Part shown: in pieces, positions 8,865 through 17,901 of the stretch
Layout of the letters: each line of letters opens with the position of its first letter
Position numbering within the stretch: the stretch's first letter is position 1
DNA from: Bifidobacterium callitrichos DSM 23973
GTDB taxonomy: Bacteria; Actinomycetota; Actinomycetes; Actinomycetales; Bifidobacteriaceae
Length of the DNA: 64,000 nucleotides
Assembly: GCF_000741175.1 (NCBI RefSeq)
Contig: NZ_JGYS01000016.1
Span: 1-64,000 of the forward strand
Reading direction: 5' to 3'
The notes under the pieces: generated by a model
Told to the model about the DNA's origin: nothing
The model's input: only the letters and a program-made list of their open reading frames with translations
Databases searched by the model: none
Position numbers and translations under genes: made by a program

Positions 8865-9640
8865 CGCGCGGTCTCCTTCCCATCGGCCGCGGTCCCATCG
8901 GCCACGGTGCCATCGGTCGCGGCGGCCGGTGCAAGATCGTCGAGCCAGGGACGCAACGCGACGAACAGGACGATCATCGCCGCCATCGCCGGGATCATGA
9001 ACCCGTCCGAACCGAACAGGACGAGGCATGCGATCGATACGCCGACGCCGATCAGCGCGCTGATCCTTCCGCGGCGGCCGGTGTCCCCGCCCATCCACTG
9101 CTCGAGGAAGATGACCAGGAACATGGCGGTCAGCACGAAGTCGAGGCCGTCCGTGTCGAACGGCAGGTTCGCGCCGAGGATCCCGCCGAGCGTCGCGCCC
9201 GTCACCCAGTACGACTGGTTGAGCAGCGTGACCCACAGGTACAGCCATCCCCGGTCCACGCCCTCGGGAACGTGGACGGACGAGTTGACAGCGAACGTCT
9301 CGTCGCACATGCCGAAGATCAGCAGCGGACGCTTCCAGCCAAGGCCGCGGAACCGTCCCAGCATCGACAGCCCGTAGAACAGATGCCGCGCGTTGACCAT
9401 CAGAGCGAGCAGGAACGCTGCCAGCGGGTTGAACGCGGACAGGAGCAGGTTCACGGTGACGAACTCCATGGACCCGGCGAAGATGAACGCACTCATGCAC
9501 ATGGGCCATACGAACGAGAATCCCTTGGTGCCCATGAGCATGCCGTACGAGCAGCCGAGGAACAGGAAGCCCAGCGCGATCGGCACGGTCAGCGGGAACG
9601 CCGCCTTCAATGCCCTGATCCGTACGCCGCGCTCCGCCAT
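8861..9640 (-). CDS. azlC: AzlC family branched-chain amino acid exporter large subunit
   Basis: Large permease subunit of the LIV-E type exporter for branched-chain amino acids and analogues. It is about 259 residues with several membrane helices, including the characteristic AGSMEFVTVNLLL and LMVNARHLFYGLSM segments. The start chosen is MAERGVRIRALKAAFPL at 9640, with a purine-rich GGCGGGAG upstream; the frame is open 17 codons further. The C-terminus carries a short degenerate Thr/Asp/Gly/Ala repeat (TDGTVADGTAADG) encoded by near-repeats of GGCCGATGGGACCGC. It overlaps azlD by four bases. Confidence 0.85.
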   Translation of the reverse strand: MAERGVRIRALKAAFPLTVPIALGFLFLGCSYGMLMGTKGFSFVWPMCMSAFIFAGSMEFVTVNLLLSAFNPLAAFLLALMVNARHLFYGLSMLGRFRGLGWKRPLLIFGMCDETFAVNSSVHVPEGVDRGWLYLWVTLLNQSYWVTGATLGGILGANLPFDTDGLDFVLTAMFLVIFLEQWMGGDTGRRGRISALIGVGVSIACLVLFGSDGFMIPAMAAMIVLFVALRPWLDDLAPAAATDGTVADGTAADGKETAR

Positions 9641-9699
9641 GCTCCCGCCTTCCGTGCTGCAATCGACTCCTCGTGTGGTCACCCGGGGCAATATAGCAC

Positions 9700-9721
9700 C
9701 GTTCCCGCGCAGGCGGGAACG
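9700..9721. terminator. GC-rich perfect hairpin between the glucuronidase 3' end and azlC
   Basis: A nine-base perfect inverted repeat, CGTTCCCGC and GCGGGAACG, surrounds a four-base loop. It sits in the 152 bases between the azlC start and the glucuronidase stop. There is no clear T run, so it could be a terminator-like hairpin or an extragenic palindromic repeat. Confidence 0.45.
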
Positions 9722-9792
9722 CGATGCTCACATAGTCGGGGTGTTCACGCCGGATGTCGAACGTCAGACATGGAGGCGGGCCATAGCGTCCG

Positions 9793-11697
9793 TCAGGATC
9801 GGCAGTCGGGCATCGTCGCATCCGCGAATCGCGCGGCATCGCTCCAGCGCTCCCTCAGCAGGAACGCGGCGGCCTTGGGCTGGCGGTCGCGGGTGAACGC
9901 GCCCTTCCGGTTGCCGTCGACGCGCATGATGCCCTCGCCGGTCTGGAAGTCGCACAGGTTCCACATCTGCTCGCCGACGACCGCCGGGTAGGCGTCGAAC
10001 ACCTCATGCTGCATCCTCAGGTATTCGCACTGGTATTCCTCGCTCCACTGCACGCTGGGCAGCTTGTGCACGCCGGCGGCGGTGTCCGCGCCGTATTCGG
10101 TGAACACGAACGGCTTGTCGGGCTCGACCTGCATCCACCGGTCCATTTCGGTCATGAACGCGGCCTTCGCGCCGGACAGCTGGTAGCCGCCCTGCACGTA
10201 CCAGCCGTAGTAGCGGTTGAGGCAGATCACGTCGGCGAACCCGTGGCATCGGTCGCGTCCGGCGGCCGCCATCATGAGGTTCGTGTAGGTCAGAGGCCTG
10301 TGCTGCGGGTCGAGCGTGCGCGCATGGTCGAAGACCGCCTGGAAATACGGTACGGCCGCCTCGGATGCGGAGTCGGGCTCGTTCATGAGGCTCCACATGA
10401 TCACGCTCGGATGGTTGCGGTCGCGCGTGAACAGTTCGTCGAGTGCGGCCCTGTGCACTTGTAGCGTGCTGGTCATGACGTCCGGATCGTCGAAGAACCC
10501 CCTGCCGCGATGCTCGTCATCGTCGTTGGCGGCGTCGAGGAAGTTCATGAGGCTCTTCATAAAGCCGACCGCCGCGACCTCGTCGATGACGAGGAAGCCC
10601 TCGCGGTCCGCCAGTCGCAGCTCCTCCTCGGAATACGGGTAGTGGGAGGTGCGGAAGGAGTTCGCGCCGCACCATTTCATGAGTTCGAAGTCGCGGGTGA
10701 CGACGGCGAGGTTCTCGCCGCGCCCGTTGATCGCGCTGTCCTCGTGGCGGCCGAAGCCCCTGAGGTACACGGGCCGGCCGTTGAGCAGGATCTCCCGGCC
10801 CCTAACCTCCACGGTGCGGATGCCGATCTCGTCGTGGTACTCGTCGATGACGCCGCCGTCCGCCGCGGCCGCGTTCCCCGTGCCGTCGAGGATCGTGAAT
10901 TCGATGCGGTACAGGTGGGCGTCGCGCACGTCCCACAGCCGCGCGTGTGCGACGACGAGCTCGCCCTCGACGCCCTGCGCGTCCGCCACGACGCTTCCCA
11001 CCTCGTCGATCAGGCGCACGCGGAGCGTGTCCTCGGATCGCAGCCCCCTGGTCCCGACCGTGTAGTGGACGATGGCGGAGCCGTCCTTGTGCAGCTCGTA
11101 CGTGGTGGTGTATCCGGTGACCGCCTCTGCCGGCACGGCGATGAGACGCACCGGGCGCTGCAGTCCCGCGTAGTTGAAGAAGTCGAAGTACGGTCCGGAC
11201 ACCTTCATGCCGTCCGGCAGCTTGCCGGTGGTGCCCGCCGGCAAGCTCGCGTGGCTGAGCTCGTTGTTGAGGCGGACGACGAGGCGATTGGTCTCGTTCC
11301 AGCGCACCGCGTCGTTGACGCGTACGGCGAACGGCGTGAATCCGCCCTCGTGCGAGCCGACATGGACGCCGTTGACGAACACGTCGGCGCGATGCGTGGC
11401 GGCGTCGAAGCGAAGGAACAGGTCCTTCTCCCGCCATTCGCCGGGGGCGACGAATTCGGTCTCGTACCAGAAGTCGCCGGTGTATTCGCGTGACGCCTTG
11501 TCGGTGAACAGGTCGTTGAAGCTTGCGGGCACGGGCACCTGCGCCGCGTCGGGCAGACCGCTGTCCGGCCAGCCGTCCCGCTCCCCCGCGCTCTCGGGGT
11601 CGAAGCGGAACCGCCACATGCCGTCGAGGCTCTGCATGCGTCTCGTCGCCGTCACCTGCGGGTACAGCAACGCGCCGTCGTTCGTCATCGTCATCAT
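9793..11697 (-). CDS. uidA: Beta-glucuronidase (glycoside hydrolase family 2)
   Basis: Cytosolic GH2 enzyme that hydrolyses beta-D-glucuronides, 634 residues against about 600 for E. coli UidA. The order is a sugar-binding jelly-roll (SLDGMWRFRFD... FWYETEF), an immunoglobulin-like domain and a TIM barrel. Visible catalytic residues are the acid/base Glu in WSLMNEPDS and the nucleophile Glu in FTEYGADT. A C-terminal NRKGAFTRDRQPK segment supplies the N-x-K motif that in GUS enzymes contacts the glucuronate carboxylate. This favours glucuronidase over galactosidase. The ATG at 11697 follows GGGACGTGGATC; the frame opens 13 codons earlier. No dedicated glucuronide transporter is adjacent. Confidence 0.88.
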   Translation of the reverse strand: MMTMTNDGALLYPQVTATRRMQSLDGMWRFRFDPESAGERDGWPDSGLPDAAQVPVPASFNDLFTDKASREYTGDFWYETEFVAPGEWREKDLFLRFDAATHRADVFVNGVHVGSHEGGFTPFAVRVNDAVRWNETNRLVVRLNNELSHASLPAGTTGKLPDGMKVSGPYFDFFNYAGLQRPVRLIAVPAEAVTGYTTTYELHKDGSAIVHYTVGTRGLRSEDTLRVRLIDEVGSVVADAQGVEGELVVAHARLWDVRDAHLYRIEFTILDGTGNAAAADGGVIDEYHDEIGIRTVEVRGREILLNGRPVYLRGFGRHEDSAINGRGENLAVVTRDFELMKWCGANSFRTSHYPYSEEELRLADREGFLVIDEVAAVGFMKSLMNFLDAANDDDEHRGRGFFDDPDVMTSTLQVHRAALDELFTRDRNHPSVIMWSLMNEPDSASEAAVPYFQAVFDHARTLDPQHRPLTYTNLMMAAAGRDRCHGFADVICLNRYYGWYVQGGYQLSGAKAAFMTEMDRWMQVEPDKPFVFTEYGADTAAGVHKLPSVQWSEEYQCEYLRMQHEVFDAYPAVVGEQMWNLCDFQTGEGIMRVDGNRKGAFTRDRQPKAAAFLLRERWSDAARFADATMPDCRS

Positions 11698-11831
11698 GAT
11701 CCACGTCCCTTCCACGCGTCCGATTCCGATGAACACCTTACGCCCGCTGGCCGATGGTCGCGTCTGCTCATGGAGGAACGAAAAAACGGACGGACTGCGG
11801 CCCGCCGAGGCATATCACGAATTGGTCGGGC

Positions 11832-12395
11832 TTATCCTCGATTCAGGGCGATGCGGCGGATGCCCTCGCGGATCGTCGCCGCGTCCTTCGGGGTGCCGCC
11901 GAGCGCGCGGTGGAGGGTGAGTCCCTCGATCATCGCGTCGATGAGCTGCGCGGTGGGTTCGTCGAAGAACCGTTCGAGCTGCTCGAGCGAGGCGGTCATC
12001 CACCGGTCGGTCAGGTCCCGGTAGGCGGGGTCTCGGGCCGCGAGCGTATAGAACTCGAGGTTGATGGCAAGATCACGCTGCGTGGCGAGCAGATCGCCTT
12101 CGATGTGCCGGGCGATGATCTCGCACGCCTCGTCCACGGTGCGTGCGTCGCGCATGCGCCCGGCGAACACGTCGATGCTGTGCTGCACGAACCGTTCGAA
12201 CGCCTGATGCAGCAGATCGGACATGCCGTCGAAATGGTAGGTCATCGATCCGAGCGGCACGTCCGCCGCGGCCGCGACCGCGCGATGGGACGTGCCGGAG
12301 ACGCCGCGTGCGGCGATCACGTCGAGGCAGGCGTCGATGATGCGCTCCCGGCGCTCCGGATCGAAACGCCGCTGCGGGCGAGGCTCCTGAATCAT
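11832..12395 (-). CDS. TetR/AcrR family transcriptional regulator
   Basis: Repressor-type regulator of 187 residues (193 if the ATG at 12413 is used). The N-terminal HTH is in RERIIDACLDVIAARGVSGTSHRAVAAAADVP with the typical GSMTYHFDGMSDLL continuation. The C-terminal part is an all-helical ligand domain. It is divergent from the drug exporter gene at 12640, the usual arrangement for a TetR repressor controlling a neighbouring efflux pump. Neither ATG has a good ribosome site. Confidence 0.8.
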   Translation of the reverse strand: MIQEPRPQRRFDPERRERIIDACLDVIAARGVSGTSHRAVAAAADVPLGSMTYHFDGMSDLLHQAFERFVQHSIDVFAGRMRDARTVDEACEIIARHIEGDLLATQRDLAINLEFYTLAARDPAYRDLTDRWMTASLEQLERFFDEPTAQLIDAMIEGLTLHRALGGTPKDAATIREGIRRIALNRG

Positions 12396-12417
12396 ATGAG
12401 CGACATTACACATCGAA

Positions 12418-12468
12418 ACGTACAGGAGCACGTACAGGAGCACGTACGGGAACGAGCCACGGGAACGA
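12418..12468. promoter_or_regulatory. Direct repeats in the tetR-MFS intergenic region, candidate operator
   Basis: The 12-base unit ACGTACAGGAGC occurs back to back at 12418-12429 and 12430-12441, followed by a partial third copy ACGTACGGG. A second pair, ACGGGAACGA, is at 12446-12455 and 12459-12468. The block sits immediately upstream of tetR and about 170 bases upstream of the exporter, where an operator is expected. Confidence 0.5.
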
Positions 12469-12639
12469 ACGCGCTTGTTGTCCCCATGGCGGATAGACTT
12501 GTCGTCGTCATACCGGCAGGGGCTACGGTGCCGTTCCCGATCGCATCGACGTACGGCCGCATGCGCGGGGGAACATCGGCAGCGACCGAAATCAGCTGGA
12601 ACTTCCATACGACTACGACTGCTGATGAGAGGTGTATCC

Positions 12640-14073
12640 ATGGGTTCCGTCACATCCACCGCATCCGGGGCGCACGACGATCCGACGACGTCCGAGGGCC
12701 GTCCTCCCCTCCTGCCGATCATCGTGATGATGATCGGCAGCTTCACTGCCATTCTCAACCAGACGCTGATGACCTCCGCGCTGCCGCATCTGATGCGCGA
12801 GTTCGGCGTCACCAGCAACACGGCGCAGTGGCTGAGCACCGGGTTCATGCTCACCAACGGCATCATGATCCCGGTGAGCGCGTTCCTGATCCAGAAGTTC
12901 ACCACCAGACAGCTGTTCTTCTACGCGGTCGGCATGTTCCTGTTCGGCACGCTCGTGTGCGTGTCCGCGCCGGGCTTCTGGGTACTGCTGCTCGGACGCG
13001 TGCTGCAGGCCACGGGAGCCGGCATCCTCATGCCGCTGCTGCAGACGGTGCTGTTCGTCACGTTCCCGCCGGACAAGCGCGGCACGGCGATGGGCTGGTT
13101 CGGACTCGTGATCGCCTTCGCTCCGGCTCTGGGACCGACCCTGTCGGGTCTCATCATCGACTTCCTGCCGTGGCGGTTCCTGTTCGTGCCGCTTATCGTC
13201 ATAGCTGTGGCGGTGCTGGCGGCGGCCGTGCCGAGCGTGCGCAACGTGACCACGCGCACCGATCCGACCATCGACGTGCCGTCGATCGTCCTGTCGACGC
13301 TCGGTTTCGGCGGTCTGCTGCTGGGCTTCAGCCTCGCCGGACAGTCGGGCTGGACCGCGCCGGACACGCTCGGCTCGCTGGCCGTGGGCGCGGTGACGCT
13401 GATCGTGTTCGTCCATCGTCAGATGGGATTGAGCCAGCCGATGCTCAACTTCCGCGTGTTCTCCCGGCCGATGTTCACGCTGCCGATGATCGTCGTGGTG
13501 CTCGTCTTCGTCACGTTCATCACCTCGATGAACATCCTGCCGATGTACATCCAGAACTCGCTGGGGATGACCGCGCTGCAGTCGGGTCTGCTGCTCATGG
13601 GAGGAGGCGTGGCCGAGGGCGTCTTCAATCCGATCGCCGGACGCCTGTTCGACCGTATCGGCATCCGTCGCATCGCACCTCCGGCGATCGGACTGGTCGC
13701 CTTCGCCGCATTCATGCTCTCGCGCATGGGAGCGGACACGCCCGCATGGTGGCCGGCCGTGTTCTTCACGCTGATGATGACGGGGGTGGCGTTCTGCCTG
13801 ATGCCGCTGACCACGACGGCCCTCAACCAGCTGACCGGCCCGCTTCTCCCCCATGGCACGGCGATGAACAACACGCTGCGCCAGACCATGGCCGCGATCG
13901 GCATCGCCATCTACTTCACGGTGATGACCACGAACACGCTTCCCGCATCCGTGGCGGGATCGGCCGAAGCCGGCCTCGCGCACGGAGTGGATACCGTGTT
14001 CGTGGTCTCGACGGTCGTGGCGCTGGTCGCGTTCGCCCTGTCGTTCCTCGTCAGGGACGGTTCTCGCGACTGA
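12640..14073 (+). CDS. MFS multidrug exporter, DHA2 (EmrB/QacA-like) family
   Basis: Inner-membrane proton-coupled drug exporter, 477 residues with about 14 helices. Helix 1 has the LNQTLMTSALPHLMREFG segment, followed by TAQWLSTGFMLTNGIMIP. Motif C is in FAPALGPTLSGLIID. The ATG at 12640 (MGSVTST) is chosen because GAGAGGTG precedes it; an upstream ATG at 12625 is in frame but lacks a site. It is divergent from a TetR gene and likely repressed by it. The substrate is unknown. It converges on the UGPase gene with an 18-base gap. Confidence 0.85.
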   Translation: MGSVTSTASGAHDDPTTSEGRPPLLPIIVMMIGSFTAILNQTLMTSALPHLMREFGVTSNTAQWLSTGFMLTNGIMIPVSAFLIQKFTTRQLFFYAVGMFLFGTLVCVSAPGFWVLLLGRVLQATGAGILMPLLQTVLFVTFPPDKRGTAMGWFGLVIAFAPALGPTLSGLIIDFLPWRFLFVPLIVIAVAVLAAAVPSVRNVTTRTDPTIDVPSIVLSTLGFGGLLLGFSLAGQSGWTAPDTLGSLAVGAVTLIVFVHRQMGLSQPMLNFRVFSRPMFTLPMIVVVLVFVTFITSMNILPMYIQNSLGMTALQSGLLLMGGGVAEGVFNPIAGRLFDRIGIRRIAPPAIGLVAFAAFMLSRMGADTPAWWPAVFFTLMMTGVAFCLMPLTTTALNQLTGPLLPHGTAMNNTLRQTMAAIGIAIYFTVMTTNTLPASVAGSAEAGLAHGVDTVFVVSTVVALVAFALSFLVRDGSRD

Positions 14074-14091
14074 CGTCGGATCCGGCTGGCG

Positions 14092-15519
14092 TCAGATCCA
14101 GTTGTCGGGTTCGACGCCCTGCGGGCCGACGTACTCGCCATTCGGCACGTAGCGGGACTCCCCCTCGTCCTCGAGCACCGCGTCCGAGAACATGCGCACG
14201 TCACGGCCGAACGTCCAGTCGCCGTTGATCGTCACCGACTTGGCGGCGGCGAGCGACGGCACGCCGTACGGGAAGCGCTCGTCGAAGTCGTGGATGTTCT
14301 TGTAGTACTTCGGGTCGAGGGTCACGTTCGGGAAGATGTAGTTGCCGTCCTCCATCTCGTACGTGTCGGTCAGGTGGAAGCGGTCCGATCGCATGATGAA
14401 CAGGTCGTCGGTGGTCTTGACCGGCAGGAAGCGCATGCGGTCGACCTGCACGCAGATCGCGCCGTCGAACAGGCCGATGGCGGCGCCCATCGCGGTCTCC
14501 AGCTGGATGACCGGAGTCGAGTCGGGATCGGTGGGGTCGACGGTCTTGTGGTTGCGGATCACCGGCAGAGGCAGCACGCCGTCGTATTCGGCGAGCTTGG
14601 CCTTGAGCGCGTCGACGCGCACCCAGATGGAGTTCGTGTTGAAGTACGGGTGCTTGTCGATGTTCTGCGCGTCGGCCTTGTCGTCGGCGTGGACCTGGCT
14701 CATCTCGCGCAGCATGAGACGGCCGGTGCTCCGGTCGCGCACGATGTGGCCGCCCTTGCGGTCGGCGTAGGTGCGGCGGGCGACCTCGACCATGAACGGC
14801 GCCCCCGTGTTCTCGAAGTACTGGGCCAGCGTGCGCGAGGGGCGTGCGCCGAGGTTGTCCGAGTTGGAGATGAACAGGTATTCGAAGCCGTTCTCCTCGA
14901 GCTTGTCGAGCAGGCCGGACTCCCAGATGGTGGAGAACAGGTCGCCGTGTCCCGGTGGGCACCATTCGAGGTCCGTGTCCTCGGGGAAGGAGACCGGCGC
15001 GCCGGTGGTGGGGTCGATCTTCGGTTCGACGTGCTGGACGATCTCCATCGGGATGTTCTCCTGATGGAACTTGCGGTTGTGGTGCAGCACCTTCATCGTG
15101 TCCTTGGAGGTGCGGAACGAGTTCATCAGCGTCAGCGGCAGCTCCACGCCGAGACGGCTGCGGGCCGTGAGCACCTGGCCGAGGATGATGTCGATGAATC
15201 GCATCTGCTTGGCCTTGTGGCGGCGCACCGGCAGCAGCGACTTGGCGCAGTCGAGGCCCATCGACGTGCCGAGGCCGCCGTTGAGCTTGAGGAACGCGGT
15301 CTTGGCGAACGCATCCACGGCCTTGTCGTGGTCGATGGTCTTGTAGACGTCGTGGAAGCTGGGAACGTCGACGAGCGGCTCCACGTCGGCCTCACGGATC
15401 CAGCTGGACGCCTGCTCGTTGCGCCATACGTCGTACAGACGCCTGAACTGGTTGATGGCCATCTCGCTCATGCCATGCTCGCGCATCTTCGCTGCTGACT
15501 GGTCGAACACGTCGGACAC
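14092..15519 (-). CDS. ugpA: UTP--glucose-1-phosphate uridylyltransferase (eukaryotic UDPGP type)
   Basis: Makes UDP-glucose from UTP and glucose-1-phosphate for cell-wall and capsule precursors and for the Leloir-type galactose/lacto-N-biose route of bifidobacteria. It is 475 residues and of the UDPGP family, not the bacterial GalU type. The nucleotide-binding loop is KLNGGLGTSMGLDCAKSL near residue 78. NSFRTSKDT, EWCPPGHGD and LFISNSDNLGA are further family signatures. The start is GTG at 15519 with GGAGGAA nine bases upstream. It is monocistronic, 156 bases downstream of vsr. Confidence 0.9.
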   Translation of the reverse strand: MSDVFDQSAAKMREHGMSEMAINQFRRLYDVWRNEQASSWIREADVEPLVDVPSFHDVYKTIDHDKAVDAFAKTAFLKLNGGLGTSMGLDCAKSLLPVRRHKAKQMRFIDIILGQVLTARSRLGVELPLTLMNSFRTSKDTMKVLHHNRKFHQENIPMEIVQHVEPKIDPTTGAPVSFPEDTDLEWCPPGHGDLFSTIWESGLLDKLEENGFEYLFISNSDNLGARPSRTLAQYFENTGAPFMVEVARRTYADRKGGHIVRDRSTGRLMLREMSQVHADDKADAQNIDKHPYFNTNSIWVRVDALKAKLAEYDGVLPLPVIRNHKTVDPTDPDSTPVIQLETAMGAAIGLFDGAICVQVDRMRFLPVKTTDDLFIMRSDRFHLTDTYEMEDGNYIFPNVTLDPKYYKNIHDFDERFPYGVPSLAAAKSVTINGDWTFGRDVRMFSDAVLEDEGESRYVPNGEYVGPQGVEPDNWI

Positions 15520-15675
15520 TCTTGTTCCTCCTCTGTCTGCTGTCCGCGGCAGGCGCGCGACGCGACTGACGCGTTTTGAAAACTGGTGTCCAGTCTAGTG
15601 GCAAAACGGCGGTTTGCGTGCAAAGGGGGAATGACGGGGGTAAAGGATTCGTGAACTTCGCCGATGGGAGCGTTC

Positions 15676-16179
15676 TCATTGGGGCGTGTCGGCAGTATCG
15701 GCCACGTCGGCGTCATCGGTGCTGTCGGCGTCATCGGAGGAGACGGTCAGGGCTGCGGTGATCTGGTCGTATAGCAGCGAAAGACGCGCCTGACGCGACG
15801 TCTTCGCCAACTCGCACTCCCACACGGTGATGACACGCCATCCGGCCCGTTCGAGTTCGACGTGCTGGGCGAGGTCCCGTTCGCGGTTGCGCAGCAGCTT
15901 CGCGGTCCAGAACTCGACGTTCGACTTCGGGATCGAGCATTTCGGGCAGCCTTCGTGCATGTGCCAGAAGCAGCCGTTGACGAACACGATCGTATGGTAT
16001 TTGGGCAGCACCACGTCAGGGTGCCCCGGGTAGCGTCTGTCGTTCTTGCGGAACCGCAGCCCGCGGCGGAACAGATAACTACGCACCATGGTCTCGATGG
16101 ACGTGTCCTTGCCGCGGATGTGCGACATCGTGTACGAACGGGTGCCTCGAGCGTATTTCTCTGTTTTCGTTGTTGCCAT
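15676..16179 (-). CDS. vsr: Very short patch repair endonuclease (Vsr)
   Basis: Nicks 5' of the T in T:G mismatches left by deamination of 5-methylcytosine in Dcm-type sites. It is 167 residues; the family is usually 130-160. Visible features are the N-terminal RSYTMSHIRGKDTSIE, the catalytic PGHPDVVLPKY with its Asp, VFVNGCFWHMHEGC (metal ligands) and GWRVITVWECEL. An acidic low-complexity tail (SSDDADSTDDADVADTADT) from repeated GTCGGCGTCATCGG units extends the usual end. The cognate methyltransferase is 4.3 kb away, separated by a GNAT gene and the low-GC pair. This suggests the R-M locus was interrupted or rearranged. Confidence 0.93.
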   Translation of the reverse strand: MATTKTEKYARGTRSYTMSHIRGKDTSIETMVRSYLFRRGLRFRKNDRRYPGHPDVVLPKYHTIVFVNGCFWHMHEGCPKCSIPKSNVEFWTAKLLRNRERDLAQHVELERAGWRVITVWECELAKTSRQARLSLLYDQITAALTVSSDDADSTDDADVADTADTPQ

Positions 16180-16305
16180 CGCCGTCCATCTCGTGCTGCG
16201 TATGATCGGCTCCGCAGCGCGCTGCCGTGTACGTGCGTCGCGAAGCCACTCACGAACCTAGCAGACCGTGTGACATCGGCTCGACGACCGACGTACAGTG
16301 ACCAT

Positions 16306-16800
16306 ATGCGTTTCCTTATCCGCAGGTATAGTTCGATCGACGCCGCATCGACGCTTGCCGTGTTCCGCCGGTCGGTCCTCGCTCTGGCTGCGCACGACTA
16401 CGCCCCTGAGCAGGTACGGGCATGGGCCGGGCATACGGAAGATGTACGGCAATGGGATCTGAGACGTCTGGCCGTCGATACATGGGTGGTGGTTCCGGAG
16501 GCCGACGACGGCACGCTCGCGGGGTTCATCGACGTCGACGCAAACGGATACATCAACATGCTGTACGTGGATCCCGACCATGCGCGGCAAGGTGCGGCAT
16601 TGACGCTACTGGCCGAAGTCGAACGTCATGCCGCCGAACACGGCATGACGAGCTTGAGTGTGCACGCGAGCATCACCGCACGGCCGTTCTTCGAGCATCA
16701 CGGCTTCCGCGTCATGCAGGTCAGGCATCCCTCGATCGGAAGCGTATCGTTCGTTAACTATCGGATGGTCAAGACCGGAATTCCCGATAATGACACATGA
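16306..16800 (+). CDS. GNAT family N-acetyltransferase
   Basis: Acetyl-CoA-dependent acetyltransferase of 164 residues, substrate unknown. The family fold shows in the central strand YINMLYVDPDHARQGAALTLL (motif A, with the pyrophosphate loop RQGAA) and in the C-terminal ARPFFEHHGFRVM. The N-terminal IRRYSSIDAASTLAVFRRSV is typical of the PhnO/YafP-like group. It is monocistronic and divergent from vsr. Base composition is still of the host type, whereas the sequence just downstream becomes A+T rich. Confidence 0.8.
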   Translation: MRFLIRRYSSIDAASTLAVFRRSVLALAAHDYAPEQVRAWAGHTEDVRQWDLRRLAVDTWVVVPEADDGTLAGFIDVDANGYINMLYVDPDHARQGAALTLLAEVERHAAEHGMTSLSVHASITARPFFEHHGFRVMQVRHPSIGSVSFVNYRMVKTGIPDNDT

Positions 16801-17330
16801 GTCGGAGTATGCCGTCGCCGGGAGTCGGCTGATAACCTTGCTTCGGACCAGCAACCACTGCGGAGGAGGCATCGGAGTCGTTCATGCACAATCCGTCGTC
16901 ACGCTTGCATAGCCCATTCCATTGTTTGCGCGGTCAGGCAAACCACTTGGCACATCCCTGCTGAAGACACCACCGCACACGGTGGATGGCATGATTTAAA
17001 ACGGTTGGAAATACTGGCTTTTCGCAATCACTGAAACGCGCAATAGCATGTTTCTACTCAACCCTACCGCCAAACGCATTCTCCTATTGCAAAAAAGGCA
17101 GACAAAAACGCGCACATACCAACCTACAGCGGCCATATACACCTCAATAAATAATATAATCAATTATCATTTGTCAATCTTGTTTCTTAACAAGCATTAA
17201 GCATCAATGCTATCAAAATAGCAAAAATACGTTAACAACCAAAAATGGAACAATAAGGCGCCATAGATTTGACTATTTATTTCGAAAACAGCAAAATAGT
17301 CATAAAGAAGTGTCGATAAATCAGTTTTTA
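16801..17330. other. A+T-rich gap at the left edge of the low-GC island
   Basis: I see no supported gene in these 530 bases. A perfect six-base-stem hairpin, CCACCG-caca-CGGTGG, is at 16970-16985 and could end the GNAT transcript. From about 17020 the sequence is strikingly A+T rich and leads into the membrane-protein gene. Confidence 0.6.
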
Positions 17331-17885
17331 CTAAAAGTATTCTTGTCCGTTTAATAGTTGACTTACATGATTGAGTTGCACATACGCAGCATACATTTTA
17401 GGAAGAGAAGTAAGCAAACTAACGACGACATGAATACCTAATACAATTATTAAAGCAGAACAAATACTATGAGTTATCGCTGGAAAATATGTTGGCAAAT
17501 TAACGATAAGACTGACAATCACCAATAAAGAAGCTACAACAGAACTATAAGCCCCAGCCAATAAATGAGCAATAGCTGCATCCAACAACCAGCGCTCTGG
17601 CTTGTGGGCCCGATCCTTTGTCCAATGTTCAGAAAACTTTTCTCTCCATGACGCAAGCTGAGCAAAAGCCGCAATTAATGCACCAGCCAGAATTCCTAGC
17701 ATTGACAACAAAGAGTCGGCAGATGCTAAATGATAATTTAGCATCGCAGATACTACACCACATGCAATAGGTATGAAATAAGTAAGCACTACAGATAAGA
17801 TAGAAATCCCCTTCGGATTCTCCTCGTTGGATGAATACTTACGCATTGCTTTGAATTGCGCAAAATATATATTTAAAGGGTTCAA
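17331..17885 (-). CDS. Small four-helix membrane protein, second gene of a low-GC pair
   Basis: Unrecognised integral membrane protein, 184 residues. Hydrophobic segments lie at about residues 30-50 (ISILSVVLTYFIPIACGVVS), 58-76 (LLSMLGILAGALIAAFAQL), 108-130 (SSVVASLLVIVSLIVNL) and 136-158 (SICSALIIVLGIHVVVSLL). A charged loop (WREKFSEHWTKDRAHKPERW) separates the two hairpins. The start is TTG at 17885 with AGGAGG six bases upstream, 16 bases after the stop of the preceding gene, so the two are co-translated. It is much lower in GC than the flanks. The layout recalls membrane effectors of two-gene defence systems, but no family was recognised. Confidence 0.65.
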   Translation of the reverse strand: MNPLNIYFAQFKAMRKYSSNEENPKGISILSVVLTYFIPIACGVVSAMLNYHLASADSLLSMLGILAGALIAAFAQLASWREKFSEHWTKDRAHKPERWLLDAAIAHLLAGAYSSVVASLLVIVSLIVNLPTYFPAITHSICSALIIVLGIHVVVSLLTSLPKMYAAYVQLNHVSQLLNGQEYF

Positions 17886-17901
17886 AAACGGCCTCCTAGA
17901 T

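Noticed and set aside
7011..9377. 788-residue plus-strand open frame rich in Arg, His and Asp
   Set aside because: Antisense and frame-shifted shadow of the SDR, AEC and azlCD genes; no ribosome site or domain.
11754..14228. 824-residue plus-strand open frame
   Set aside because: Shadow frame across tetR and the MFS exporter; the exporter's own frame has all transporter motifs.
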